64,000 nucleotides of DNA, taken from NCBI GenBank assembly GCA_964536375.1, contig CAZHXF010000006.1, forward strand, positions 1 through 64,000, in the 5' to 3' direction. Both the position numbers and the translations under genes were made by a program. How positions within the stretch are numbered: position 1 is the stretch's first letter; each line of letters opens with the position of its first letter. Source of the stretch: Desulfuromonas sp964536375. Lineage in GTDB: Bacteria > Desulfobacterota > Desulfuromonadia > Desulfuromonadales > Desulfuromonadaceae. The notes beneath the pieces are model-generated. The model made no database searches and was not told where the DNA came from. It saw only the letters and a program-made list of their open reading frames with translations. Below, one piece after another: positions 8,800 through 17,313 of the stretch.

Positions 8800-9167
8800 T
8801 ATGCGCCCCCTAGATATTTCTTTACTGCAAGCAAAATTTCAACCGGTTCATACGGCTTGGTTATATACTCATCTGCGCCCTGTTTCTTACCCCAGAACTT
8901 ATCACTATCGCCAGACTTTGAAGTTGTGAGAATAATAGGTATATCCTTGTAGATAGGATCCTTTTTTAGAGTTCTGCACACTTGGAAACCATTTTTATTC
9001 GGCATCACAACATCAAGAATAATAAGGTCAAACGATTCCGATTTCACTTTTTCTTCCGCTTCAGTTCCATCAACCGCTGTTACTATTTCGTGTCCGGTCC
9101 CTTTTAGCGCATCCAGCAAAAATGCCATTTCTGTTTTGCTATCATCGGCAATAAGAATCTTAGCCAT
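8799..9167 (-). CDS. Single-domain response regulator (CheY/PilH-like)
   Basis: A 122-residue stand-alone receiver with the acidic pair IADD at residues 7-9, phospho-acceptor Asp52 in LIILDVVMP, Thr near 83 (LTTSKSG) and Lys in YITKPYEP. It has no output domain, so like PilG/PilH it should work by protein contact or as a phosphate sink. I chose the ATG at 9167 because AGGAG lies 5 bases upstream; an in-frame extension to 9191 has no such site. It is the first gene of the eight-gene chemosensory operon running down to 642. Confidence 0.9.
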   Translation of the reverse strand: MAKILIADDSKTEMAFLLDALKGTGHEIVTAVDGTEAEEKVKSESFDLIILDVVMPNKNGFQVCRTLKKDPIYKDIPIILTTSKSGDSDKFWGKKQGADEYITKPYEPVEILLAVKKYLGGA

Positions 9168-9589
9168 AATATCTCCTGTAAAAGAGTCCAACCTTGCTAT
9201 TCACCCCAGACAACAAGCAAAGAATAGACCAACTTCATAATAAAAAACCCAACCCATCACTTACCACCACACTCACTACGTATTTACAAAAATAAAAAAA
9301 GTTCAGTGCAATTAAAACATTTAATAATTAGGCAATTATGCCATTTAATAAGTATGTATCCATGAACGCGCTATTTATCTTCATCCCGCAAAACTATTAA
9401 TTAAAAAAACACCATGCATATCTAATTGATAACAGCATAATTGTTAAATAGCGTACTGCAGTAGTGTTAACACTTAAACATATGCAAATTACGTATATAA
9501 ATAAAAAAAGGGGAAATTATCTCCCCCTAAGTACGGATTGAATGTTTCCCCTTTGACCAGATACAGCTCATTGATATAAAAGCAATTTT
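9168..9589. other. AT-rich intergenic region upstream of the chemosensory operon
   Basis: This stretch of about 420 bases holds no convincing gene. It must carry the leader and promoter of the chemosensory operon (leftward). The hom terminator hairpin sits at its right end (9503-9526). I searched the minus strand by eye for a good sigma-70, sigma-28 or sigma-54 promoter and found none I would defend. AT-rich direct and inverted fragments such as TTAATAATTA are common here but form no clear array. Confidence 0.6.
9503..9526 (-). terminator. Probable intrinsic terminator after hom
   Basis: On the minus strand a TCCCC/GGGGA stem of 5 base pairs (9522-9526 with 9510-9514) is followed directly by T7. 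A longer alternative pairs 9510-9516 (GGGGAAA) with 9545-9551. It lies about 65 bases past the hom stop and would end the long fab-rib-hom transcript. Confidence 0.6.
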
Positions 9590-10900
9590 TCAAGCCAATT
9601 CGTTCTCAATCCTCACGAACATGCTCTTTTCCTTAATGATTGACAACTTGTTTATTTTATCCAGAGACTGGCGCACGTTGCTCTCACACGCACCGTGAGT
9701 CATAATAACTATAGGAACACAGCCCCCAAGTTGCCACTCAGGTTGAATCATAGAACGGATACTTATCTCAAACTCACCCAATATTGTTGAAATCTGCGCT
9801 AACACCTTAGGACGATCTTCCACCATAAAACGGATATAGTAGTGACTGGAAATATCAGCAATATTCCTGATTGGCAAAGTAGTCATTTGATCGATTTGAT
9901 AACCCAATGACGGAGTCATATTTTTATTGCCACCAATGACAGCTCGAGCCAAACTCATCACATCGCCCATTACAGCGCTAGCAGTAGCATCCATACCAGC
10001 ACCACGACCATTAAGCATAACTGGACCGACAAAATCACCCACAAGACTTACAGCATTCAGCACCCCTTTAACATCAGCCATCGGAAGATTATCCGGGATC
10101 ATGGTAGGATGTACGCGCGCCTCTATACCGCCAGCAACGATTTTACCAATAGCCAATAATTTTATTTGATAACCAAATTTACGCGCATACTGAATATCCA
10201 TAGCGCTAATTTGCGTGATCCCTTCGGTATAAATCTGATCAAAATCCACCCAGGTTCCAAAACACATGGAGATTAATAGCGATAACTTGTGAGCAGTATC
10301 TACCCCTTCAATGTCAAAAGTTGGATCTGATTCAGCGTAACCAAGAGCTTGCGCATCCTTGAGCACTGCGGCAAAATCATCTCCATCTTCTGTCATACGA
10401 GTCAGTATATAGTTACAGGTACCATTAAGGATACCGCATACATCACTAAAATTATTGGCACACAGATTCTCACGAATAGCAGCCAACACTGGAATACCAC
10501 CTCCAACAGCTGCATCGAGAAGGATATTCACGTTATTTTTTTTGGCTATCTCCAGCAACTCCTTGCCGTGAACTGCCATTAGAGCCTTATTGGCTGTGAC
10601 TACGTGCTTACCGTTTTCCAAAGCTTTTTTGACAAAGGTACGCGCTGGTTCGTAACCACCGATAAGTTCGATAATAATATCTATATCTGGATTAGTTAAC
10701 ACCGAGTTAGCATCACTGGTCAACACTACCCCATCAAGAACAAGACCACGATCTGTTGTGGTATCTAAATCGGCAATGGCACTCAGAGTTAAGCGCGCAC
10801 CCAAGCGTTGTTCGATAACTTTGGCATTGTGTTGCAACATCTTCACAACACCGGTTCCAATAGTACCAAAACCCAGCAAACCAACCTTTATATCTTGCAT
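9590..10900 (-). CDS. hom: Homoserine dehydrogenase
   Basis: Reduces aspartate semialdehyde to homoserine with NAD(P)H, the branch point to threonine and methionine. The 436 residues show an N-terminal Rossmann motif GLLGFGTIGTGVVKML, the catalytic region GVDTAHKLSLLISMCFG, and a C-terminal ACT domain (about 350-430, YYIRFMVEDRPKVLAQIST). The ACT domain usually gives threonine feedback. Length is normal for the monofunctional ACT-type enzyme. It starts 10 bases after nusB and is the last gene of the operon. Threonine synthase is encoded far away at 37839, so the pathway is split. Confidence 0.95.
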   Translation of the reverse strand: MQDIKVGLLGFGTIGTGVVKMLQHNAKVIEQRLGARLTLSAIADLDTTTDRGLVLDGVVLTSDANSVLTNPDIDIIIELIGGYEPARTFVKKALENGKHVVTANKALMAVHGKELLEIAKKNNVNILLDAAVGGGIPVLAAIRENLCANNFSDVCGILNGTCNYILTRMTEDGDDFAAVLKDAQALGYAESDPTFDIEGVDTAHKLSLLISMCFGTWVDFDQIYTEGITQISAMDIQYARKFGYQIKLLAIGKIVAGGIEARVHPTMIPDNLPMADVKGVLNAVSLVGDFVGPVMLNGRGAGMDATASAVMGDVMSLARAVIGGNKNMTPSLGYQIDQMTTLPIRNIADISSHYYIRFMVEDRPKVLAQISTILGEFEISIRSMIQPEWQLGGCVPIVIMTHGACESNVRQSLDKINKLSIIKEKSMFVRIENELA

Positions 10901-10910
10901 ATATCCTCTA

Positions 10911-11375
10911 TTATTTTTTTAGTTGCGCCTGTTTAGCAACTTTATCCAGAACTCCGTTCAAAAAAGCAGGAGCATCTTTGGTGCCATACCGTTTAGCAAT
11001 CTCTATCGCTTCATTAATGACTACCCCTGATGGAGTTTTCGGCATCCATAGCAGCTCATAGCACGCCAAACGCATCAGCGAAAGATCCAAACGCGGCATA
11101 CGATCTAAAGCCCAGTTTTTGGAAACATTCAGCAGAACCTTATCAATCTCTTCCAAGTTTTCATAGACACCCAGCACCAAGTGTTCGGTAAATTCCACAA
11201 TATCTAGTGCTAAAGGAGTATCAATTTCTGCTGGCTCACCAAGAACATCCTCTTTAAAACGAAAATTTTGCCAAAAAGCACGCAAAACAACATCGATGGG
11301 CTCTTCCTGATCATACAGGCTATATAATATTTTCAGGGCATACTCACGCCCGTTGCGTCGCGTTCCCAGTGCCAT
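10911..11375 (-). CDS. nusB: Transcription antitermination factor NusB
   Basis: RNA-binding subunit of the rRNA antitermination complex; pairs with ribosomal protein S10 on boxA. The 154-residue all-helical protein has the family start RRNGREYALKILYSLYDQE and the C-terminal PSGVVINEAIEIAKRYGTKDAPAFLNGVLD pattern (split here as ALEIAK-type helix and FLNGVLDK end). The ATG abuts the TAG stop of ribH with no gap, a very common ribH-nusB arrangement. Length and motifs are ordinary. Confidence 0.95.
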   Translation of the reverse strand: MALGTRRNGREYALKILYSLYDQEEPIDVVLRAFWQNFRFKEDVLGEPAEIDTPLALDIVEFTEHLVLGVYENLEEIDKVLLNVSKNWALDRMPRLDLSLMRLACYELLWMPKTPSGVVINEAIEIAKRYGTKDAPAFLNGVLDKVAKQAQLKK

Positions 11376-11846
11376 CTATTGTATGCTCTTAAAAAGGTTA
11401 ATCATCTCAATAGCAGTAATAGCCGCATCATAGCCTTTATTTCCAGCCTTGGTACCTGCCCGCTCAACTGCTTGCTCAATAGTGTCAGTAGTAAGCACAC
11501 CAAAAGACATTGGCATACCAGTAGCCAAACTGACTGAAGCCACCCCTTTCGTTACTTCGCTACTAACATAATCAAAGTGGGGAGTTGCGCCACGGATGAC
11601 AGCACCAAGACAGACCAAAGCATCATATTTTTTAACTGAGCCAGCCATTTTTTGCGCTGTTAGAGGAATTTCAAAAGCGCCTGGTACACGCACTATATCA
11701 ATATCGGCCGCTAATGCCCCGTGACGGACTAAGGCATCAATGGCACCCTCAACCAAGCGCTCGCAAATGAAACTATTAAAACGCGCGACAACAATACCAA
11801 TTTTGTGCCCACTAGCGTCAAGCTGTCCTGAGAAATTATTTACCAT
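11376..11846 (-). CDS. ribH: 6,7-dimethyl-8-ribityllumazine synthase
   Basis: Condenses the pyrimidinedione from RibD with 3,4-dihydroxy-2-butanone 4-phosphate to lumazine, the penultimate step to riboflavin. The 156 residues include VARFNSFICERLVEGA, the phosphate-binding CLGAVIRGATPHFDYV and the active-site His in that motif. I chose the ATG at 11846 because GGGAG lies 7 bases upstream; a GTG two codons earlier is too close to it. It sits between ribBA and nusB in the rib block. Confidence 0.95.
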   Translation of the reverse strand: MVNNFSGQLDASGHKIGIVVARFNSFICERLVEGAIDALVRHGALAADIDIVRVPGAFEIPLTAQKMAGSVKKYDALVCLGAVIRGATPHFDYVSSEVTKGVASVSLATGMPMSFGVLTTDTIEQAVERAGTKAGNKGYDAAITAIEMINLFKSIQ

Positions 11847-11873
11847 GATCACACTCCCTGCCTTGCTTAGTAG

Positions 11874-13079
11874 TTAAATATTTTCTAACAGATGCCCCAT
11901 TTTATTTTTTTTGGTCTGCAAATAACGCTCATTGACCTTATTAGCCGGCATCTCAATGCCTACCCGCTCTATAACTTTGAGTCCATAACCTTGTAACCCA
12001 ATAATTTTTTTTGGGTTATTGGTCATTAAACGGATATTTTTCAGGCCTAGGTCTGCGAGGATCTGCGCACCAATGCCGTAATCACGCAAATCTGCCTTAA
12101 ACCCTAGCACTTCGTTAGCCTCAACCGTGTCGTGCCCGCAATCCTGCAAAGCATACGCCTTGATTTTATTAATCAGACCAATGCCACGTCCTTCTTGGCG
12201 CATATATACAATTACCCCAGAACCAACTTCTTCTATCTGAGCCATAGCCGCCTGTAACTGCTGACCACAATCACAACGTTTAGAACCAAAGACATCCCCA
12301 GTTAAACATTCTGAATGCACCCGCACCAGTGTCGGCGTTTCTGGGTCAATATCCCCTTTAATCAACGCGATATGCTGTGCATCATCGACATCGTTCTCGT
12401 AGGCAATCACCTTAAACAACCCACCATAAGTAGTAGGCACAGTTGTTTCTGCGGCACGATGCACCAAAAGTTCGGTACGCATACGGTATTCCACCAGATC
12501 AGCAACACTGACTATTTTAAGATCATGTTTCTTAGCAAACACCTTCAAATCTGGCATACGCGACATAGTGCCATCTTCGTTCATAACCTCGCAGATAACA
12601 CCAGCTGGTTTTAAACCGGCAAGACGCGCCAGATCGACGGAGCCCTCTGTTTGACCGGTACGCACCAAGACCCCACCCTTACGTGCCCGCAGTGGGAACA
12701 CATGCCCGGGACGAGCAAGATCAGCAGCTGTTGATTCATCAGCCATGGCAACCCTTATGGTCTGAGCGCGGTCTGCTGCGGAAATGCCTGTTGACACGCC
12801 ACAGCGCGCCTCAATTGACACGGTAAATGCGGTACCAAATGACGAAGTGTTATCGGACACCATCGGGGATAGGTTGAGAAAATCAGCTCTCTCTTCACTC
12901 AATGAGAGACAGATTAACCCGCGTCCCTCTTTGGCCATGAAATTGATTGCCTCAGCGGTAACCATTTCGGCCGCCATGGTTAAATCACCTTCGTTCTCGC
13001 GATCCTCATCATCTACTAAAATAACCATTTTACCTTGGCGCATATCCTCCAAGGCTGCTTCTATTTTATCAATCGGCAC
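11874..13079 (-). CDS. ribBA: Bifunctional DHBP synthase / GTP cyclohydrolase II
   Basis: The N-terminal half (about 1-200) makes 3,4-dihydroxy-2-butanone 4-phosphate (DDEDRENEGDLTMAAE; RPGHVFPL). The C-terminal half opens GTP (zinc cysteines in SECLTGDVFGSKRCDCGQQL, then RQEGRGIGL). Both catalytic motifs are intact, so it supplies both riboflavin precursors. The likely start is the GTG at 13079, six bases after AAGGGG, giving 401 residues; a TTG start at 13097 is possible but poorly placed. It lies between ribE and ribH. Confidence 0.95.
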   Translation of the reverse strand: MPIDKIEAALEDMRQGKMVILVDDEDRENEGDLTMAAEMVTAEAINFMAKEGRGLICLSLSEERADFLNLSPMVSDNTSSFGTAFTVSIEARCGVSTGISAADRAQTIRVAMADESTAADLARPGHVFPLRARKGGVLVRTGQTEGSVDLARLAGLKPAGVICEVMNEDGTMSRMPDLKVFAKKHDLKIVSVADLVEYRMRTELLVHRAAETTVPTTYGGLFKVIAYENDVDDAQHIALIKGDIDPETPTLVRVHSECLTGDVFGSKRCDCGQQLQAAMAQIEEVGSGVIVYMRQEGRGIGLINKIKAYALQDCGHDTVEANEVLGFKADLRDYGIGAQILADLGLKNIRLMTNNPKKIIGLQGYGLKVIERVGIEMPANKVNERYLQTKKNKMGHLLENI

Positions 13080-13154
13080 AGTTTGCCCCTTTCGCAACCA
13101 TCATTTACTCAACAACTAATAGTTTAAAAAATTACATTCGACTACATAAACAAC

Positions 13155-13814
13155 TTACATAAAACCATTCTTGACCAATTGCTCTAAAGTTAATCCTGAA
13201 GCTACTCCGTTAAGCGCCATAGGCTGCTGAGCGGTAAGCAATTTTTCCACATAACGGGCAACAATATCCGTTTCTATATTAACCCGCGAACCAGCAGTAA
13301 TATTCTTTAATGTTGTCCGATCCAAACTATGGGGAATAATGGAAACACTAAAAGATTCGGCGTCAACTGCGTTAACTGTTAAACTGATACCGTCAACGGT
13401 GATTGAACCTTTAACCACCACATAACGTAACACAGCAGAATCTAATTTGAACCGAAAACGGATGGCATTACCATCCTGGCACCGATCCAGCACCGTGGCA
13501 ACAGCATCCACATGACCACTAACCAAATGCCCGCCAAGGCGATCAGATAATTGCAGCGCGCGCTCAAGATTAACTTCTGCACCAGGGATTGCTTTATTCA
13601 GATTGGAGCAATTCAGGGTTTCCGGTGACACGTCTGCTACAAAGAGACCGCTTCTACATTGTACCACCGTTAAACAGATACCATTCACCGCTATACTGTC
13701 GCCAAGTTTTATCTCATGTACCGGAAGTTTGGTGACAACATATAACTGTGCACTACTACCACTGTGGCGCAATTCGCGCACGATACCAATATCTTCTATT
13801 AAGCCGGTGAACAT
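13155..13814 (-). CDS. ribE: Riboflavin synthase, alpha chain
   Basis: Dismutates two lumazines to riboflavin. The 219-residue protein has the typical start MFTGLIEDIG and two tandem lumazine-binding barrels, seen as the internal repeat GDSIAVNGICLTV (about 37) and GSITVDGISLTV (about 135). It overlaps the end of ribD by 16 bases. Its last 25 residues run slightly beyond the second barrel. The 75 bases between its stop and ribBA hold no clear hairpin. Confidence 0.95.
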   Translation of the reverse strand: MFTGLIEDIGIVRELRHSGSSAQLYVVTKLPVHEIKLGDSIAVNGICLTVVQCRSGLFVADVSPETLNCSNLNKAIPGAEVNLERALQLSDRLGGHLVSGHVDAVATVLDRCQDGNAIRFRFKLDSAVLRYVVVKGSITVDGISLTVNAVDAESFSVSIIPHSLDRTTLKNITAGSRVNIETDIVARYVEKLLTAQQPMALNGVASGLTLEQLVKNGFM

Positions 13815-14956
13815 GCGACAACTTCTCCCTCGATCAACACATCATCAGCAAAACAGCGACAGCGCACATCAGTTAAATGAAGAGCATCCGCCAGATTAGC
13901 AACTCCATGCCCAACAAACATAGCTTTTCCATCATCGCCACCAAATAATTTGGGGGCGAAATAGAACATGACACGATCAATTAATTTAGCATTAAATAAC
14001 GCCATGTTTAATTCAGCTCCGCCTTCAACCAAGACAGTTTGCACTTCGTGCTGCCCTAAATAGTGCAGCATTGCCAACAAATCCACCTTGCCTGCAACGC
14101 TAGGCACTTGGATCACATCTACCATGGGTAATTGCCGCATAGCTGCAACTTTCTGCGGTTCAGCCTGATTGGTCGTAAATATTACCGTTTTAGCAGCTGA
14201 AGACAGATTAACTATAGCCGCCGCAATAGGAGTGCGCAGCTGTGAGTCAACTACTATACGTAACGGATCACGTCCACCACCAGCAAGGCGGGTAGTCAAG
14301 CGCGGATTATCCCGTAGTACAGTGCCAACGCCAACCATAATTGCATCCACCTTATCACGTAATTGATGCACATGTTGACGGCTGTGCTCATTGGTAATCC
14401 ACTGAGATTCGCCACTTGATGTCGCAATGCGTCCATCAAGAGTCAAGGCCGCTTTTAAAATAATAAATGGCTGGTGTCTAGTAATCCATTTAACAAACGG
14501 CGCAATTAAGCGCCGGCATTCAACTTCGCATGTACCAACTGTCACACTTATGCCAGCAGCGCGTAAGCGGGCAATACCTCGACCGCTAACCTGTGGATTT
14601 GGATCCTGTATACCCACAAATACACGCGCTACACCAGCATCAATTAAGGCATCACAACAGGGTCCGGTACGCCCATGATGCGAGCATGGCTCCAGAGTGA
14701 CATAAATATCTGCACCGCGTGCCAGTTCACCAGCGGCGCGCAAAGCAAAAATCTCAGCATGTGGTTCACCGGCTTTCGGATGAAAACCGCTACCGACAAC
14801 TGCGCCATCCTTGACAATTACAGCACCAACAGCAGGGTTTGGAGCAGTTCTACCTTCAGCTCGCCGAGCTAACTCCAGCGCTTGCTGCATATATCCTTGA
14901 TGCCCACGGTCTTGCTGCCTTGGGTGCTGCTCCAGTTGCTGTTTCACAATTACCAC
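13799..14956 (-). CDS. ribD: Diaminohydroxyphosphoribosylaminopyrimidine deaminase / reductase
   Basis: Carries out the second and third steps of the pyrimidine branch of riboflavin synthesis. The N-terminal zinc deaminase shows HAEIFALRAAGE and VTLEPCSHHGRTGPC (about 82-120); the C-terminal reductase (about 165-380) has LKAALTLDGRIA and VLVEGGAELNMALF. The start is uncertain: GTG at 14956 or 14947 gives a long N terminus, while the ATG at 14890 (MQQALELARRA) begins exactly at the conserved helix and has AAGGA just upstream. No FMN riboswitch fold is apparent before it; nrdR ends 8 bases upstream of the longest start. Confidence 0.93.
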   Translation of the reverse strand: MVIVKQQLEQHPRQQDRGHQGYMQQALELARRAEGRTAPNPAVGAVIVKDGAVVGSGFHPKAGEPHAEIFALRAAGELARGADIYVTLEPCSHHGRTGPCCDALIDAGVARVFVGIQDPNPQVSGRGIARLRAAGISVTVGTCEVECRRLIAPFVKWITRHQPFIILKAALTLDGRIATSSGESQWITNEHSRQHVHQLRDKVDAIMVGVGTVLRDNPRLTTRLAGGGRDPLRIVVDSQLRTPIAAAIVNLSSAAKTVIFTTNQAEPQKVAAMRQLPMVDVIQVPSVAGKVDLLAMLHYLGQHEVQTVLVEGGAELNMALFNAKLIDRVMFYFAPKLFGGDDGKAMFVGHGVANLADALHLTDVRCRCFADDVLIEGEVVACSPA

Positions 14957-14964
14957 CGTTGTTT

Positions 14965-15441
14965 TTACTTCTGCACACCAGATGGCGCTTGACCACCTAA
15001 AATATCTTTAAGTTCCTGCATAAACTCATTTATATCTTTGAATTGCCGATAGACGGAAGCAAAACGCACATAAGCAACTTCATCTAGGTTATGCAAAGCA
15101 AACATAACTTTTTCGCCGATTTTGCTAGCTGGGATTTCGCGCTCAGGACTCTCCTGAAATTCCATCTCCATTTGGTCGACAATCTTCTCTATTGCCGCTA
15201 TTGAAACCGGGCGTTTTTCACAAGCGCGCTGCATACCACCAATAATCTTATTGCGTTCAAAAGGTTCACGGCGACCATCTTTTTTTATAATCAACGGCAG
15301 GGTATCTTCAATGCGCTCATAGGTAGTAAAACGCCGATCACAATCGGAACACTCCCGTCGTCGCCGGATACTATTACCCTCTTTCCCCAGACGTGAATCA
15401 ACAACCCGAGTATCTATGCAACTACAAAATGGGCATTTCAC
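14965..15441 (-). CDS. nrdR: Transcriptional repressor NrdR
   Basis: ATP/dATP-sensing repressor of ribonucleotide reductase genes. The 158 residues have an N-terminal zinc ribbon (MKCPFC then CSDCDRRFTTYER) and an ATP-cone (about 49-139, IKKDGRREPFERNKI). Length is normal. AAAGG lies 6 bases before the ATG. It is followed by ribD, as in many proteobacteria. NrdR boxes should be sought upstream of nrd genes, which are not in this window. Confidence 0.95.
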   Translation of the reverse strand: MKCPFCSCIDTRVVDSRLGKEGNSIRRRRECSDCDRRFTTYERIEDTLPLIIKKDGRREPFERNKIIGGMQRACEKRPVSIAAIEKIVDQMEMEFQESPEREIPASKIGEKVMFALHNLDEVAYVRFASVYRQFKDINEFMQELKDILGGQAPSGVQK

Positions 15442-15483
15442 ATCAATAACCTTTCACGCTCAGAAGTATAGTCTGACAACTGG

Positions 15484-15930
15484 CTACCGCTGATACTGAT
15501 TTATTTGCATAGCAGATTCGTTAAGCAACTCCATAGCCAGCTTATCTGGATACCCTTCAAGATAGACAATTTTTTTCAGACCGGCATTTATCAACATTTT
15601 TGCACAGATGACACAGGGCGCATTAGTGCAGTACAGCGTGCCATCAGCGATATTAATACCATGCTTGGCGGCCTGTATAATAGCATTCTGCTCCGCGTGC
15701 AAGCCGCGACACAACTCGTGCCGCTCACCAGAAGGGACACCTAGCTTCTCGCGTAAGCACCCGACACTATCACAATGACTGATCCCCTTTGGGGTCCCAT
15801 TGTAACCAGTTGCCAGCACATTTTTATCTTTTACTATAACGGCACCAACCTGACGCCGAAGACAGGTAGAGCGGCTAGCCACCAACTGGGCTATTTCCAT
15901 AAAGTATTCTTCCCAAGATGGCCGTTCCAC
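15484..15930 (-). CDS. Deoxycytidylate deaminase (ComEB-type)
   Basis: Zinc enzyme converting dCMP to dUMP for thymidylate synthesis. Motifs: HAEQNAIIQAAKHG (zinc His and catalytic Glu) and APCVICAKMLINAG (two zinc Cys), with a family-typical CDSVGCLRE insertion. I place the start at GTG 15930, giving MERPSWEEYFMEIA, which matches the usual N terminus and begins one base after the glyA stop (TAA C GTG), so translation is probably coupled. An ATG at 15951 inside glyA is the alternative. Confidence 0.88.
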   Translation of the reverse strand: MERPSWEEYFMEIAQLVASRSTCLRRQVGAVIVKDKNVLATGYNGTPKGISHCDSVGCLREKLGVPSGERHELCRGLHAEQNAIIQAAKHGINIADGTLYCTNAPCVICAKMLINAGLKKIVYLEGYPDKLAMELLNESAMQINQYQR

Positions 15931-15931
15931 G

Positions 15932-17179
15932 TTATTGCAACCGATGGGCATAAAGCGGGAACTGCTTACATAACTCAGTAACCTCAGCATGAACCGTAGC
16001 TAAAGCTTCTTCATTATCAATATTCTTCAATGCACGATCAATCCAGTCAGCAACCTGCGTCATTTCAGCTTCTTTTAAACCACGTGTTGTAGTAGCCGGG
16101 GTACCAATACGGAAACCACTGGTTACAAATGGAGAACGGGTATCAAAAGGGACAGCGTTTTTATTTACTGTGATCCCAGCTTTTTCTAGAGCTACTTCAG
16201 CCATTTTACCGGTAATTTCACTACCACTTAAATCGACCAATATAAGATGATTATCAGTACCACCCGAAACCAGATTATAACCACGCTCAATCAACCCCTG
16301 TGCCAGAGCTTTAGCATTTTTCACAATCTGCTGACCATATACTGTAAACTCAGGGTTCAAAGCTTCCTTAAAAGCAACCGCTTTAGCTGCAATTGCATGC
16401 ATCAGCGGCCCACCCTGACAACCGGGGAAAATATTACTATTCACCTTTTTGGCAAACTCCTCACGGCATAAAATCATACCACCGCGCGGACCGCGCAAGG
16501 TTTTATGCGTCGTGGTAGTAACAAATTCAGCATAAGGCACTGGGTTTGGGTGTTCTCCAACAGCTACTAATCCGGCGATGTGAGCCATATCCACCATAAC
16601 CTTAGCCCCCACTTTGTCGGCGATCTGTCGAAAGGCAACAAAATCTATGATACGCGGATAAGCGCTGGCACCAACCACAATTAATTTAGGTTTGTGTTCC
16701 ACTGCCAACGACTCAACCTCATTGTAATCAATAATACCCGTCTCTCGCTTCACCCCATAGGGGACAATATTGTACAGTTTCCCTGAAAAGTTCACTGGTG
16801 AACCATGAGTCAAATGACCACCATGAGCTAAATTCATCCCCAACACCGTATCACCAGGCTGGCAGGTACTGAAGTAAACTGCCATATTGGCTTGTGATCC
16901 AGAATGGGGCTGCACGTTCGCATGATCAGCACCAAACAACTGTTTAGCACGATCTATTGCTAATTGCTCAGCTACATCTACAAATTCGCAACCACCATAG
17001 TAACGCTTACCTGGATAACCTTCAGCATACTTATTGGTCAGCACTGAACCCTGAGCTTCAAGCACAGCATCGCTTACAAAATTTTCTGAGGCAATAAATT
17101 CTAAATTATATTCCTGGCGTTTAGTTTCATCAATGATGTTTTGGGCAATTTCTGGATCGACTTGAGCTAGGTTTTTCAT
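15932..17179 (-). CDS. glyA: Serine hydroxymethyltransferase
   Basis: PLP enzyme interconverting serine and glycine with tetrahydrofolate, the main source of one-carbon units. The chosen ATG at 17179 has GGAG 6 bases upstream and gives 415 residues, the normal length. The frame is open further upstream to 17302, but that extension runs through a hairpin and is not coding. The PLP lysine is in TTTHKTLRGPRGGMI, and the substrate region FIASENFVS is present. It is preceded by an 87-base leader and the rpiB hairpin, so it may have its own promoter or attenuation. Confidence 0.96.
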   Translation of the reverse strand: MKNLAQVDPEIAQNIIDETKRQEYNLEFIASENFVSDAVLEAQGSVLTNKYAEGYPGKRYYGGCEFVDVAEQLAIDRAKQLFGADHANVQPHSGSQANMAVYFSTCQPGDTVLGMNLAHGGHLTHGSPVNFSGKLYNIVPYGVKRETGIIDYNEVESLAVEHKPKLIVVGASAYPRIIDFVAFRQIADKVGAKVMVDMAHIAGLVAVGEHPNPVPYAEFVTTTTHKTLRGPRGGMILCREEFAKKVNSNIFPGCQGGPLMHAIAAKAVAFKEALNPEFTVYGQQIVKNAKALAQGLIERGYNLVSGGTDNHLILVDLSGSEITGKMAEVALEKAGITVNKNAVPFDTRSPFVTSGFRIGTPATTTRGLKEAEMTQVADWIDRALKNIDNEEALATVHAEVTELCKQFPLYAHRLQ

Positions 17180-17266
17180 GGACATCTCCAGTTCATATGT
17201 AAAAATAAGCAATGCACAAGTTTTTAAGTTATTATGTGCTTCATGAAGAAACACAGGTAAGAAATA

Positions 17267-17306
17267 AACATTGATGGGTAGACCAAAGGGCCTACCCATC
17301 AATGTT
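17267..17306 (-). terminator. Perfect 15-base-pair hairpin between rpiB and glyA
   Basis: Bases 17267-17281 are the exact inverted complement of 17292-17306, with a 10-base loop. On the minus strand it begins 7 bases after the rpiB stop and is followed by TTATTTCTT, a weak T tract. It is best read as an attenuating or partial terminator, or an RNA-processing site, separating the fab-rpiB part from glyA-hom. Confidence 0.7.
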
Positions 17307-17313
17307 AAGTATG

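Noticed and set aside
14957..15483. Possible FMN riboswitch before the riboflavin genes
   Set aside because: The genes are packed with gaps of 8 to 42 bases and nrdR fills the upstream region; there is no room for the RFN fold.
17180..17302. N-terminal extension of glyA by 41 residues
   Set aside because: The extra frame passes through the rpiB-glyA hairpin, lacks conservation, and ATG 17179 has a good ribosome site and gives the normal 415 residues.
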